Origin: an uncultured Eubacteriales bacterium
GTDB taxonomy: Bacteria > Bacillota > Clostridia > Christensenellales > Aristaeellaceae
Reading direction: 5' to 3'
NCBI GenBank assembly: GCA_902764915.1
Contig: CACWXY010000019.1
Location: 1-59,015, forward strand
DNA: 59,015 bases
Below, in pieces: positions 27,993-37,537 of the stretch. The notes beneath the pieces are model-generated. The model saw only the letters and a program-made list of their open reading frames with translations. It did not search any database and was not told the origin of the DNA. A program made the position numbers and the translations under genes. Each line of letters starts with the position of its first letter. The first letter of the stretch is position 1.

Positions 27993-29684
27993 TCACCGAT
28001 ACATTGCCTGAATTTCTTCCACAACGTGCCGCACGCTCTTCTCCACAGTCCCCTCCGCAAACGGACTGAGCAGCTTTCCTTCCCTGAGAAGATCAAGATA
28101 GCCTTTCGTACCGCCGCAGCGGCACAGATGCAGGTAATCCTCCCAGGCAGCCTTCCGGTCTTCCTTCATGCGGCCATAATACTGGAAAGCGCACATCTGC
28201 GCCAGCGCATACTCGATGTAATAGAAGGGATACAGGAAGATATGCTGCTTCTGCATCCAGAAACCGCCCTCTTCCAGGAAAGCGTTCCCGTCATAATCGC
28301 GCCAAGGCATATATTCCTTCTCAAGCGCGCGCCATACCTGACGGCGCTCCTTGGGCGTCAGGTGAATGTTTTCATACATGGCATGCTGGAACTCATCCAC
28401 ACATGTCATATACGGAATCACAGCCAGTGCACCGATCAGGTGCTGTGCACGGTACTTGTCCGCGCTGTCCCCAAAGAACAGCGGCATCCATGGATAGGCA
28501 AAGTGCTCCATACTCATGGAATGCACTTCATTGATCTCCGACGTCGACCCCTGCAGCATCCCAACCGGGATGGAGCGCATGGCCAGGTATCCCTGAAACG
28601 CATGCCCTGCCTCATGAGTCAGAACATCCACATCCGCACTGGTCCCGTTAAAGTTCGAGAAAATAAACGGCGCTTTCCAGGCAGGGAAACGGGTCATATA
28701 TCCGCCCATCCGCTTGCCTGGACGGCTGGTCAGGTCAAAGAGATGGTACTGCACCATAAAGTCGAAGAACTCGCCTGTCTCAGGACTCATCTCGCGGTAC
28801 ATGCGCTGTGCCTTGGCCACCAGTTCCGGCTCTGTGCCGATCGGATTCGCATTTCCTTCCGGGAACAGCAGCGCTTCGTCATAATAGTACACCTTGTCCA
28901 GCTGCAGTTTCTGTCTCTGGACTTCACGGATACGCATGACCTCCGGCGTAATCAGCTTCTTCACCTGATCGCGGAACACCTTCACGTCCTCCGGCGTGTA
29001 GTCAAACCGCCTGCGATTGAGGTATGCGAAATGGGTGTAATCCGCAAAGCCCAGTTTTCTCGCCATTCCGTCCCGCAGCTGTATCAGTGCGTCATACTCT
29101 TCATCCAGCTGAGGGCTGATCGCTTCATAGAGTCCGGCCCAGGCGGCAAACGCCTCCCTGCGTTCTGCCCGGTCCGGGCTTTCCATATGTCCCAGAAGCC
29201 CATAAAAATTGCACTTTTCGCCCCGGAAATCCGTCGTTGCCTTGGCTGTTACGCGCTGGTACTCCTGCGTCAGCCTGCTTTCGCGTATATTGTCCTCCAC
29301 CAGCCGCTCATCCCCCGTACGGCGGGATGCGTCCAGCAGTGCAAGCAGCTGCGATCCGAATTCCTTTTCCATCTCTGCACGGAAGGGACTGTCACAGAGC
29401 GCTTCCACATACGCCTTGTCAACCGGAATCAGCTCCGCCATGCGCTTATGAAGGTACTCCATCTCCGCCTCATAAAACGCATCCCCTGTATCCACGGAAT
29501 TGCGCACAGACGCTACGGTAACCATGGTATAGGTTTCTCTGCGAATCGCATCCAGTGACAGGAACGCTTCACGCACCGCCGCATAGCTGTCTGCCGTCTT
29601 CACCTTTTCCGTTGCACTGCGGTATGCTTCCGCCATTGCATCCATATCCGGACGTTGATAGGCAATCTCTCTGAAATCCTGCAT
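27993..29684 (-). CDS. pepF: M3-family oligoendopeptidase (PepF type)
   Basis: Cytoplasmic zinc metallopeptidase that degrades oligopeptides of roughly 5 to 20 residues. The 563-residue protein has the zinc motif LTHEAGHAFQGYLAM (HEAGH) with the downstream Glu ligand in STSEINEVHSMSMEHF. FNGTSADVDV just before it and EYALAQMCAFQYYGRM near the end are typical of the M3B group. The ATG follows GGAGGAG. A TATAAT box lies at 29718-29723 on this strand with a weak -35. It is first in an apparent operon with the split ThrE exporter. Confidence 0.92.
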   Translation of the reverse strand: MQDFREIAYQRPDMDAMAEAYRSATEKVKTADSYAAVREAFLSLDAIRRETYTMVTVASVRNSVDTGDAFYEAEMEYLHKRMAELIPVDKAYVEALCDSPFRAEMEKEFGSQLLALLDASRRTGDERLVEDNIRESRLTQEYQRVTAKATTDFRGEKCNFYGLLGHMESPDRAERREAFAAWAGLYEAISPQLDEEYDALIQLRDGMARKLGFADYTHFAYLNRRRFDYTPEDVKVFRDQVKKLITPEVMRIREVQRQKLQLDKVYYYDEALLFPEGNANPIGTEPELVAKAQRMYREMSPETGEFFDFMVQYHLFDLTSRPGKRMGGYMTRFPAWKAPFIFSNFNGTSADVDVLTHEAGHAFQGYLAMRSIPVGMLQGSTSEINEVHSMSMEHFAYPWMPLFFGDSADKYRAQHLIGALAVIPYMTCVDEFQHAMYENIHLTPKERRQVWRALEKEYMPWRDYDGNAFLEEGGFWMQKQHIFLYPFYYIEYALAQMCAFQYYGRMKEDRKAAWEDYLHLCRCGGTKGYLDLLREGKLLSPFAEGTVEKSVRHVVEEIQAMYR

Positions 29685-29784
29685 GTTCTTCTCTCCTCCT
29701 CAACGGTCTGCATATGCATTATACCGGAATACACACAAAAGAAAAGACAAGCCATTTCTTTTGCATGGCAGTTTTCCCTGAAAA

Positions 29785-29819
29785 AAAGGCACTGCTAAAA
29801 CGTCTTATGCAGTGCCTTT
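29785..29819 (-). terminator. Terminator of the small membrane-protein gene
   Basis: GGCACTGC/GCAGTGCC stem of 11 bp (29785-29795 with 29809-29819) with a 13-nt loop, followed on the minus strand by TTTTTTTT. Confidence 0.85.
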
Positions 29820-29893
29820 CTTCTTTTGCTGAATACCTATACCGCCGTCAGCATCTCCCGGTTATTCGCTGATCCGGTGCGTATGCCGCCTGT

Positions 29894-30154
29894 TCAGAAA
29901 CGGCCTCTCGGTCCATGTCCCATGGGCCCATGGAAACCATGCCGTCTATGATGCATGGGGCCAAAGGGATCCATGCCCCGCGGTCCATGAAAGCCATGAT
30001 ACATACCGCCCATGGGCGGACGGCGATCGCCCCGTCCACCGAACATCCGTGCCCAGAACAGAAGGCTGAGCAGAGAACGATGATGATAACCGCCGCGCAG
30101 TACGGGACGGAAGAGATAACCCAGAACTACAGCCAAGAGAATCATACCCAGCAT
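29894..30154 (-). CDS. Small His/Gly/Pro-rich membrane protein
   Basis: Unknown function. The 86-residue protein has one N-terminal membrane segment (MLGMILLAVVLGYLF), a basic patch, and a C-terminal tail rich in His, Gly, Met and Pro (MYHGFHGPRGM, MHHRRHGFHGPMGHG). Such tails can bind Ni, Cu or Zn, but here it is only a compositional inference. The gene is supported by GGAGGATAGG just before the ATG and a strong terminator after it. A shorter overlapping frame (29848-30039) has no such support. Confidence 0.65.
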   Translation of the reverse strand: MLGMILLAVVLGYLFRPVLRGGYHHRSLLSLLFWARMFGGRGDRRPPMGGMYHGFHGPRGMDPFGPMHHRRHGFHGPMGHGPRGRF

Positions 30155-30208
30155 TTTCCTATCCTCCGAATCGGTTTCTTTCCTCTATCCGGAGGGATCC
30201 AGCCAGAC

Positions 30209-30241
30209 AAAAGGCCTGCACCGGGTCTCCTCCGGCGCAGG
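30209..30241 (-). terminator. Probable terminator of uvrA
   Basis: CCTGC-CCGG/CCGG-GCAGG stem (30215-30224 with 30232-30241, one mismatch) followed on the minus strand by CCTTTTG. The T-run is short. The rest of 30155-30385 shows no gene. Confidence 0.5.
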
Positions 30242-30385
30242 TCTCACCATTTCGCTTCCTCCGGATGCCGCCTCTGCAGCATCGGCTTGACGGATAGGAA
30301 CCACGCTGTCGCGTTTGGTTACTCCCCTGCTGTGATGATAGGATACATCATCGGCATGCGGAGTGAAAGTCGGGTTTTCGCCAGT

Positions 30386-33286
30386 TCAGACGGGATTTCC
30401 GACATCTGCGCCGGATGCCTTCTTTTTCGCATGCTCCATGGCAATCTGATGTGCCCTTGCCAGCACCGGCCGCAGGAAAGTGCCGGTATAGGAACGGTTG
30501 CATTCTGCAACTTCCTCCGGTGTTCCGGTACATACCACATATCCGCCTTCACTGCCGCCTTCCGGTCCCAGATCAATCAGCGCATCCGCCACCTTGATCA
30601 CATCCAGGTTGTGTTCGATGACAAGCACGGAATTCCCGCTTTCCACCAGACGCTGGAGCACTTTCACCAGACTGGCCACATCGTCGGTATGCAGACCCGT
30701 CGTCGGCTCATCCAGAACATAAATCGTTTTTCCTGTTGCTTTTTTGGAAAGCTCGGTAGCCAGCTTAACCCGCTGTGCCTCACCGCCAGAAAGCGTTGTG
30801 GCGGCCTGCCCCAGTTTCATATAGCCCAGGCCCACATCATAGAGCGTTTCCAGCTTCCGCATGGCGCTGGGGTGGTTCTCAAAAAAGCGAAGGGCTTCTT
30901 CCACCGTCATGTCCAGAATATCATAGATATTCTTGCCCTTATAGGTCACCTCCAGCGTTTCACGGTTATAGCGCTTTCCACCGCACACCTCACAGGGTAC
31001 ATAGATATCCGGAAGAAAGTTCATCTCAATCCGCACCAGTCCATCGCCCTGGCAGGCCTCGCAGCGTCCGCCCTTGACATTGAATGAGAAGCGGTTTTCC
31101 TTGTATCCGCGGGCCTTGGCCTCCGGACTCATGGCAAAGATCTTGCGGATCATGTCAAACAATCCTGTATATGTAGCGGGATTGGAGCGGGGCGTGCGTC
31201 CGATTGGGCTCTGGTCAATCATAATGATCTTGTCCAGATTTTCCTCGCCCTCCATCCCCTGATATCGTCCAGGACGCGTCTTGGCACGGTTCAGATCCCT
31301 TGCCAGTGTCTTATAGACAATCTCATTGACAAGACTGGACTTGCCTGAACCGCTGACCCCGGTAACTACGCAGAGCACGCCCAGCGGAATCTTTACATCC
31401 ATGCCCTTGAGGTTGTGTTCCTGTGCGCCGCGGACTGTCAGATAGCCGCTCGGTGTTCTTCTTCCCGGCGGCAGCGGAATATACTTCTTCCCCGAGAGAT
31501 ACTGCCCGGTCAGGCTTTCCTCACAGGCAATGATATCCTCCACGGTTCCCTCTGCCACAATGTTACCGCCATGAATACCCGCCCGGGGGCCCACGTCCAC
31601 GATCCAGTCCGCCGCGCGCATGGTGTCCTCATCATGCTCTACCACGATCACGGAGTTTCCCAGGTCGCGCATATGCTTGAGCGTATCAATCAGTTTCTGG
31701 TTATCTCTCTGGTGAAGCCCTATGGACGGTTCATCCAGGATATACAGCACGCCCATCAGTGCCGAGCCGATCTGCGTCGCCAGACGAATCCGCTGTGCTT
31801 CCCCGCCGGAGAGCGTGGCAGCGCCGCGCGACAGCGTCAGGTATCCAAGCCCGACGTCATCCAGAAAGCCCAGCCGCGACTGAATCTCTCTGAGAATGGG
31901 TGTGGCAATCATTCTTTCCTTGGGGGACAGCTTTTCAGGAAGCGCATCGAAAAAAGAACGGCTTCCCTGCACGCTGAGCTCCGAAACCTCAGCAATATTC
32001 CTTCCGTCCACAGTAACCCCCAGGACTTCCGGCTTCAGTCGCTGGCCTTTGCATACCGGACATACTTCCTCTGCAAAGTATTCCTCATACATCTGCTTGG
32101 CAGCATCAGAACTGGTCTCCTGATACCGCCGCTCAAGAGTCGGGATCACGCCTTCAAAGCTGGACGCATATGTCATGACCCCATGGCTCGACTGATAGGA
32201 AATCTCAATCTTTTCATTGCCGGTGCCATAGAGGATGGCCTGCATGGCATCCCTGGGCAGGTCTCTGACCGGCGTATCCAGAGAAAAACCGTACTTCTTC
32301 GCCATGCCTGTCAGGTACTGCCGCGCAATGCCGTTTTCATCCTCCGTGTTGAATCCTGGCGCATTCAGCGCGCCCTGTGCAAGAGACAGTGACTTGTCTG
32401 GGAACAGGGCATCCTCGGAAATCTTGCGCTGTACGCCCAGGCCGGAGCATGCCGGGCATGCGCCATATGGACTGTTAAAGGAAAACAGCCGGGGAGACAG
32501 TTCCTCAATGGAAATCCCGCAGTCCGGGCAGGCGTAATTCATGGAAAAAAGCATTTCGCCCTTGTCAAACATATCCATGATCACCAGTCCTGCCGCCCTG
32601 GCGGTGGCTGTTTCAATGGAATCGGTTAGACGCTTCTGAAACTCCTTGCCTGCGCGCACGACAAGACGGTCTACCACCAGTTCAATGGTATGCTTTTTCT
32701 TGCGATCCAGCGCCGGTGTCTCTTCCAGTTCATAGATTGTGCCGTCAATGCGCACACGAACAAAACCGCCCTTGCGCGCGTCTTCGAGAACCTTGGCATG
32801 TTCTCCCTTGCGCCCCCGGATGACGGGCGAGAGAACCTGCATACGCGTGCCTTCGGGAAAAGCCTGCACTGCGTCAACCATCTGGTCCACAGTCTGCTGG
32901 CGGATTTCTCTGCCACAGTTCGGACAATGCGGGATCCCGGTCCGCGCCCACAGAAGGCGGTAATAATCATGGATCTCCGTAACTGTTCCTACGGTAGATC
33001 GCGGGTTCCGGCTGGTGGTTTTCTGATCAATGGATATGGCGGGACTCAGGCCCTCGATCACATCCACATCCGGTTTTTCCATCTGTCCAAGGAACTGCCT
33101 TGCATAGCTGGAAAGGCTTTCCACATAGCGCCGCTGACCTTCTGCATAGATTGTATCAAAGGCCAGGGATGACTTGCCGGACCCGGACAGCCCCGTCATG
33201 ACCACCAGTTTGTCACGGGGGATCCGGAGACTCACATTCTTGAGATTATGCATCCGCGCGCCGCGGATGACGAGTGTATCATTCAT
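30386..33286 (-). CDS. uvrA: Excinuclease ABC subunit A
   Basis: UvrA is the damage-recognition ATPase of nucleotide excision repair. The 966-residue protein has two ABC halves: Walker [15 protein letters not shown] and [13 protein letters not shown]; signature [14 protein letters not shown] and [15 protein letters not shown]; Walker [14 protein letters not shown] and [13 protein letters not shown]. Zinc fingers appear as CPDCG...CPACSG and CEACQGDG...CEVCGG. The ATG at 33286 ([14 protein letters not shown]) matches the family start; the frame opens 40 codons earlier. Monocistronic with its own promoter; uvrB and uvrC are not in the window. Confidence 0.97.
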   Translation of the reverse strand: MNDTLVIRGARMHNLKNVSLRIPRDKLVVMTGLSGSGKSSLAFDTIYAEGQRRYVESLSSYARQFLGQMEKPDVDVIEGLSPAISIDQKTTSRNPRSTVGTVTEIHDYYRLLWARTGIPHCPNCGREIRQQTVDQMVDAVQAFPEGTRMQVLSPVIRGRKGEHAKVLEDARKGGFVRVRIDGTIYELEETPALDRKKKHTIELVVDRLVVRAGKEFQKRLTDSIETATARAAGLVIMDMFDKGEMLFSMNYACPDCGISIEELSPRLFSFNSPYGACPACSGLGVQRKISEDALFPDKSLSLAQGALNAPGFNTEDENGIARQYLTGMAKKYGFSLDTPVRDLPRDAMQAILYGTGNEKIEISYQSSHGVMTYASSFEGVIPTLERRYQETSSDAAKQMYEEYFAEEVCPVCKGQRLKPEVLGVTVDGRNIAEVSELSVQGSRSFFDALPEKLSPKERMIATPILREIQSRLGFLDDVGLGYLTLSRGAATLSGGEAQRIRLATQIGSALMGVLYILDEPSIGLHQRDNQKLIDTLKHMRDLGNSVIVVEHDEDTMRAADWIVDVGPRAGIHGGNIVAEGTVEDIIACEESLTGQYLSGKKYIPLPPGRRTPSGYLTVRGAQEHNLKGMDVKIPLGVLCVVTGVSGSGKSSLVNEIVYKTLARDLNRAKTRPGRYQGMEGEENLDKIIMIDQSPIGRTPRSNPATYTGLFDMIRKIFAMSPEAKARGYKENRFSFNVKGGRCEACQGDGLVRIEMNFLPDIYVPCEVCGGKRYNRETLEVTYKGKNIYDILDMTVEEALRFFENHPSAMRKLETLYDVGLGYMKLGQAATTLSGGEAQRVKLATELSKKATGKTIYVLDEPTTGLHTDDVASLVKVLQRLVESGNSVLVIEHNLDVIKVADALIDLGPEGGSEGGYVVCTGTPEEVAECNRSYTGTFLRPVLARAHQIAMEHAKKKASGADVGNPV

Positions 33287-33344
33287 AGTGCGTTCGCCCT
33301 GAGGCGTCTCCTTGTGTGCATACTTTATCCATATGGGCCACAGC

Positions 33345-33373
33345 AGTGTATCACATCCCCTGCCAGGGATCAA
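33345..33373 (-). promoter_or_regulatory. Promoter of uvrA
   Basis: On the minus strand TTGATC (33368-33373), 17 bp, TACACT (33345-33350). Confidence 0.55.
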
Positions 33374-33375
33374 AT

Positions 33376-33412
33376 GAAGTTTTGAAGAGAAACACGGCTT
33401 TTTCAAAACTTC
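33376..33412. repeat. Perfect 11-bp inverted repeat upstream of uvrA
   Basis: GAAGTTTTGAA (33376-33386) and TTCAAAACTTC (33402-33412) flank a 15-nt spacer, immediately behind the uvrA -35 box. It does not match the Bacillus LexA box (CGAAC-N4-GTTCG). It may be an operator or a second hairpin. Confidence 0.55.
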
Positions 33413-33420
33413 CTAGCAAT

Positions 33421-33458
33421 AAAAAGATACCGGGACATGCAGCGCCCGGTATCTTTTT
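33421..33458. terminator. Strong terminator between RpiB-like gene and uvrA
   Basis: AAAAAGATACCGGG (33421-33434) pairs with CCCGGTATCTTTTT (33445-33458) with a 10-nt loop. It ends the minus-strand RpiB-like gene and works in both directions. Confidence 0.9.
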
Positions 33459-33469
33459 TCAAACTTCTT

Positions 33470-34108
33470 TTATGCTCTGGCAGCACGCACGGCAGATGCA
33501 ATGGCCTCATCCTTGCAGTAGGGGAAGAACAGCTCATCAAAGTGTGCTCCAGACAGTGCGGACTTGACGAATGCAGGGTCAAGCTCCGGAAGAATGTCCG
33601 TCAGCTTCCGGTAGGTAACCTTCTTCACTGCATCCAGAATCTTCTTGTTGGCCTGTTCCGGCACAACCCGCTCCTTCGGATACCCATTGCCATGGCCAAA
33701 CCCGAAGAGCTGCTGAAAGATCATCTCCAGCTTCAGTTCCGCACCCCAGCCAAAATCTTTGGCAAAGGGAAGCGCTACACAGTTTCCGTCATTGATCTGG
33801 GCAAACATAAACCCGTCCGACGGATCCACCAGGTGTCCGCACAGAACCCCAGGGAATGAGTTGCAGGCCAGCATAGCGCCTTCGCCTGTACCGCAGCCCG
33901 TCACCACATAGTCCGCTGCGCCGCTCTCCAGAAGAATCGAAGCAAGAAGCCCTACCTTGACGTAGGTCAGCTGGCACTCGTCCTCCGCTGTATACATGCC
34001 GAAGTTTGCCACTGTGTGGCCCATGGGCTCTACGACCTTCTTCAGGGTGGCCTCAATCATGCTGTTTTTGGCTGCCTGACTGTTTTCATTGATCAATGCG
34101 ATACGCAT
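33470..34108 (-). CDS. RpiB/LacAB-family sugar-phosphate isomerase-like protein
   Basis: The 212-residue protein matches the RpiB/LacA/LacB family: MRIALINENSQAAKNS at the start and ADYVVTGCGTGEGAMLACNSFPGVLCG, which aligns with the CGTG(I)G..A.N..PG.R core that holds the catalytic Cys and phosphate. It is longer than RpiB (about 150 residues) by a C-terminal helical extension, as in a subgroup of unknown substrate. The ATG at 34108 has AGAGG upstream. Monocistronic. It could be a ribose-, galactose- or tagatose-6-phosphate isomerase; the sequence alone does not say. Confidence 0.87.
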   Translation of the reverse strand: MRIALINENSQAAKNSMIEATLKKVVEPMGHTVANFGMYTAEDECQLTYVKVGLLASILLESGAADYVVTGCGTGEGAMLACNSFPGVLCGHLVDPSDGFMFAQINDGNCVALPFAKDFGWGAELKLEMIFQQLFGFGHGNGYPKERVVPEQANKKILDAVKKVTYRKLTDILPELDPAFVKSALSGAHFDELFFPYCKDEAIASAVRAARA

Positions 34109-34152
34109 ACCTCTACATCCTTTCTCCGTGCCTGCTTTCATGCACTGTCTGT

Positions 34153-34182
34153 ATCATATCATGGGAAGTTCGTCTCACACAA
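34153..34182 (-). promoter_or_regulatory. Promoter of the RpiB-like gene
   Basis: On the minus strand TTGTGT (34177-34182), 18 bp, TATGAT (34153-34158). Confidence 0.5.
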
Positions 34183-34210
34183 CTGTCTTTTCCTGTCTCT
34201 GTGCCGTCCT

Positions 34211-34831
34211 TCACAGACCAAGCTTTTCCCATGTAAAGGCCCGAAGCCTCGGAAGATAGCCCCAGGCTTCCTGCGGCGTCACAGCATGCCCGCCGTCCAG
34301 GAAGGAAACGCCGAACCGGTCCCACGAAATCGAATCCAGCGGCCAGCCTTCCACCCGTTTTTCCACGGGTGTATCCCGCAGCGTAAAAGCAGTCTCCAGC
34401 AGTTCCTCCCGACTGGCCTCAAAGGGATAGATGGTGTCGCCGACCTTCAGCGCAAAGGCATCCTGATAATATGCCAGCACGCTGCCGCCCAGCCCGCGCA
34501 CCAGTCCTGCATAATACGCCAGCATTTCCTCATCCGTGAGCCGTTTTCCATACGGTGAGCGCAGATGCAGACCCGGCTGCCGCGGATCATCCGCGGGAAG
34601 ACTGTCAAAGCGCATGCCGGAATCCGTTGCAAACACAACAGGCGCATACTGCCCATAGAACAGCGCTTTTTGCTGCGCATTTTCCAGCGGGGTTTTCCCG
34701 TTCTCCGGAGGCGACTGCGTGATATGCATATCGGCCGGTGAGAGAAGACGGTAACCGCTTCCCTTGAGAAGAGAGGCAAAGAAGCCCAGCTTGGCTGGGT
34801 TTCCCGTGCCAATCAGTATGGTTTTCTCCAT
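34211..34831 (-). CDS. Non-canonical purine NTP pyrophosphatase (HAM1/RdgB family)
   Basis: House-cleaning enzyme expected to hydrolyse ITP, dITP and XTP to monophosphates. The 206-residue protein has the N-terminal LIGTGNPAKLGFFASLL (TGN..K motif), FATDSGMRFDSLP in place of the usual eDSGL, and WDRFGVSFLDGG. It is somewhat divergent from RdgB: the usual PGvySaR reads PGLHLRSPYG. The ATG at 34831 follows AAGGAGG directly; a longer frame overlaps the upstream terminator. Confidence 0.83.
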   Translation of the reverse strand: MEKTILIGTGNPAKLGFFASLLKGSGYRLLSPADMHITQSPPENGKTPLENAQQKALFYGQYAPVVFATDSGMRFDSLPADDPRQPGLHLRSPYGKRLTDEEMLAYYAGLVRGLGGSVLAYYQDAFALKVGDTIYPFEASREELLETAFTLRDTPVEKRVEGWPLDSISWDRFGVSFLDGGHAVTPQEAWGYLPRLRAFTWEKLGL

Positions 34832-34846
34832 TGCGTGCCTCCTTAA

Positions 34847-34876
34847 AAAGGGTGCATGGTTTTCCACGCACCCTTT
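34847..34876 (-). terminator. Terminator after the glycerophosphodiesterase gene
   Basis: GGGTGC-TGG/CC-GCACCC stem with an AAAA-type loop (34847-34859 with 34864-34876), followed on the minus strand by TTTTT. It ends the ABC transporter operon. Confidence 0.8.
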
Positions 34877-34880
34877 CTGT

Positions 34881-35762
34881 TTATACCCCGAAACGCGCTC
34901 TGCGGTAATCCCGCAGAAGACTGGGCCAGTCTGTCTGAATCAGGTCAATGCCCATATCCATCAGCGCACCCCAGCCCTTTTCCGGGCCTTCATTGATGGA
35001 CACGTCATCATCCAGTCCGGCATAGAGCGCTTCCTCCGGATCATAGTCCGTGATCACCAGGGCGTTCACCCAGCAGAACAGTCCCTGCTCATGGATATAC
35101 CGGATCGCTTCTTTCGAGAACATTTCGCTGTCCCGGTTTTTCGCAATCAGCTCTACGCCTACTGTATTGATATTTTCATACGCCAGGGCTTCCTTCACAT
35201 CCGAAAGACTGTAGCAGATCGGCATGAACATGTACTTCTTCTCATGCGCATTAAGCTGTTCCAGCACCTGTCTTTCCCGAAGCGGCGCTTTCACCAGCGC
35301 CTGCGACAGCATATGCGGATGCCGGTCAAGCACTTCCAGTACCTTGCCCCTGGCCCGCCAGGATCGGTCAATATTGATAAGTTCCCCGTTTTTCAGGTTA
35401 TCAAAGACAGTGTCCAGCGTTTCCACCTTCTGCAGGCAGGGCACACCCAGACTGTTATGACAGGTCTGTGATTCTATCTGTGCCTGTGTCAGGTGCATCG
35501 CATTCCATGAAAGCCCCAGAAGCACCGGCTCGACGCCGTCATGCAGCGAATAGACCGTTCCATCCTTGGAAATCGTGGTATCCGTTTCCAGCATGTCCGC
35601 GCCCATCATTATTGCCGCGCGGTAGGCCCGGCTGGTATTCTGAATCACATTGCCATGCCAGCTGCCCCGGTGGGCAGCAATCAGGACATGCTTGTCCGCA
35701 AACGCCGCATTCAGCCGGCTGTTCACTCCTGAAAACCGTTTCTGTCCGAACAAATAGGTCAC
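34881..35762 (-). CDS. Glycerophosphodiester phosphodiesterase family protein
   Basis: TIM-barrel phosphodiesterase expected to split glycerophosphodiesters into glycerol-3-phosphate and an alcohol. The 293-residue protein has the start motif AAHRGSWHGNVIQNTSRAY, then ADMLETDTTISKDGTVYSLHDG, with the general-acid His and metal-ligand Glu/Asp. The usual ENT of the first motif reads QNT, so one normal metal-ligand Glu is Gln. It lacks a signal peptide. It starts with GTG overlapping the permease stop by 4 nt (GTGA), so it belongs to the importer operon and suggests that the imported substrate is a phosphodiester. Confidence 0.87.
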   Translation of the reverse strand: MTYLFGQKRFSGVNSRLNAAFADKHVLIAAHRGSWHGNVIQNTSRAYRAAIMMGADMLETDTTISKDGTVYSLHDGVEPVLLGLSWNAMHLTQAQIESQTCHNSLGVPCLQKVETLDTVFDNLKNGELINIDRSWRARGKVLEVLDRHPHMLSQALVKAPLRERQVLEQLNAHEKKYMFMPICYSLSDVKEALAYENINTVGVELIAKNRDSEMFSKEAIRYIHEQGLFCWVNALVITDYDPEEALYAGLDDDVSINEGPEKGWGALMDMGIDLIQTDWPSLLRDYRRARFGV

Positions 35763-37537
35763 TCCTTCAGATCACTGCGTTCACCGCGACCATAAACCAG
35801 ATACAGCACAACGCCGGAGATGATCATCATCAGCACCGCGTATACAAACGTCAGCGCCATGCCGTTGGGATTGGTACCCATATCCTCCGTCAGACTCTTG
35901 ATCTTCACGCCCAGTGTCGGATTCGTGGGATGATAGAGGAAGGCGGACATGTCATAGTCTGTAAGTAGCGAGTTGAAATTCAATGCGGCAATCGCCATGA
36001 CAGTTGGCAGGATAACCGGGAATATGACCCTGCGGAACGTATACATTTCCCCGGCGCCCAGGTTCTTTGCTGCGTCTTCCAGGGCATTGTCCAGAGAGAA
36101 GAAAGCCGCTTTCGTCATGCGCATGGTAAAAGGCAGCTTGATAATGATATAGCCGAACAGCAGCAGTATCAGTGTGCCAATCAGCGGCTGATTGAACATG
36201 TACCAGCGTGACTGGTTATAGTTCAGCATCAGGCTCAGTGCAATCATGGTTGTCGGAAGCAGCCACGGAATCATCAGACCATACTCCAGTACATTGGATG
36301 TCAGCGAATTGCGCCGCTTCTGAATGAACCGGCAGGCCATCACAACCAGCAGGCCTACCACAGCAGCCGCTGCCAGCGAATAGAGTATTGAGACGATGAA
36401 CGGACGGTATGCACTGTTGGCAGACAGAAGAGACTTATAGTTTTCCAGAGAGAAGGTCGAAATATCCAGCTGCCTGGCCTGAATATGCACGGTATCCGAG
36501 AAGGAGAAGAGAACAATCATGACCACGGGAATTACATAGATGATAAAGAGCACATATGCATAAATATGCACCAGGACATTCACGATCGGATTGGAAATCT
36601 TCTGCTTGACGATCTTGGTCTTGACCTTGGACACGGACATGTAATGTCCCCGGCGTTCAATGGCCGTCATGACGGCCAGAAGCAGCATGGTGGCCAGACC
36701 CAGGATCAGGGAAAGCACAGCCGCCAGGCTTTTGGCGCTGGCAGTCGTCATATTCGCAAAATCATGAATCATGGGGTTGATTGTCTGGAAATCGGTACCG
36801 CCGACCAGCATGGGCGCCGACATGGCGGAAAGCCCGGTAATGAACGTCAGAATGGTCACGGCAAACAGGGAGGGAAGCAGTACCGGGAGAACAACCCGCC
36901 GCAGGATATACCACTGACTTGCGCCCATGTTCCGCGCCGCTTCCACGGTCTGAAAGTCCACGGCACGCATGGCATTTCTGAGGAATATCATATGGTTGGA
37001 GGTACAGGAGAAGGTCATGACAAAAAGGACCGCGCCATACCCCTGGAACCAGTTGATATTCATATCCGGAAAAACGCTGCGCAGTGCCGTTGTCAGAATA
37101 CCGTTGCTGCCATAAATGAATTTATATCCGGATACCAGGGTAACGCCACCATAGATCAGCGTGGTAAGGTAGCCCAGACGCAGAATCTTAGCGCCTTTGA
37201 TGTCAAAGTATTCTGTAATCAGTACCAGCGATATGCCTACAATCCCTACCGTAATGGAAAGGGACGGAGCCAGAATAAAGGAATTGCGCAGCGCTTTCAT
37301 GGCGCGCTTGGATTTGAGAAGCTTGGTAAACGTGTCCAGGGAAAACGTGCCGCCCTCGAAAAACACGGTGCGCAGAAGATTAATAATAGGCAGAACCATC
37401 AGTGCCATGATCACCCAGATGAATACTGCGGCCATGACCACGATCAGCACCATCTGTCCCGGCGTCATGCGCGCCAGAGTAATCTTCAGCCGCTCCAGCG
37501 GGGATTTTCCCTGCGCAAGTGTGCGGTTTGCCGTCAT
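35759..37537 (-). CDS. Fbp-type ABC transporter permease, fused double domain
   Basis: Inner-membrane channel of an importer of the iron(III)/2-aminoethylphosphonate/thiamine class. The 592-residue protein has two permease domains in tandem, about twelve membrane segments. EAA-type loops are seen at VEAARNMGASQWYILRRVVLP (first half) and LEDAAKNLGAGEMYTFRRVIFP (second half). Its stop overlaps the phosphodiesterase start, and its start overlaps the ATPase stop by 4 nt (37534-37537). Confidence 0.93.
   Translation of the reverse strand: MTANRTLAQGKSPLERLKITLARMTPGQMVLIVVMAAVFIWVIMALMVLPIINLLRTVFFEGGTFSLDTFTKLLKSKRAMKALRNSFILAPSLSITVGIVGISLVLITEYFDIKGAKILRLGYLTTLIYGGVTLVSGYKFIYGSNGILTTALRSVFPDMNINWFQGYGAVLFVMTFSCTSNHMIFLRNAMRAVDFQTVEAARNMGASQWYILRRVVLPVLLPSLFAVTILTFITGLSAMSAPMLVGGTDFQTINPMIHDFANMTTASAKSLAAVLSLILGLATMLLLAVMTAIERRGHYMSVSKVKTKIVKQKISNPIVNVLVHIYAYVLFIIYVIPVVMIVLFSFSDTVHIQARQLDISTFSLENYKSLLSANSAYRPFIVSILYSLAAAAVVGLLVVMACRFIQKRRNSLTSNVLEYGLMIPWLLPTTMIALSLMLNYNQSRWYMFNQPLIGTLILLLFGYIIIKLPFTMRMTKAAFFSLDNALEDAAKNLGAGEMYTFRRVIFPVILPTVMAIAALNFNSLLTDYDMSAFLYHPTNPTLGVKIKSLTEDMGTNPNGMALTFVYAVLMMIISGVVLYLVYGRGERSDLKE

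Noticed and set aside
27900..29558. 552-codon plus-strand open frame opposite pepF
   Set aside because: The minus strand has the full M3 peptidase with HEAGH; the plus frame lacks motifs and a ribosome site.
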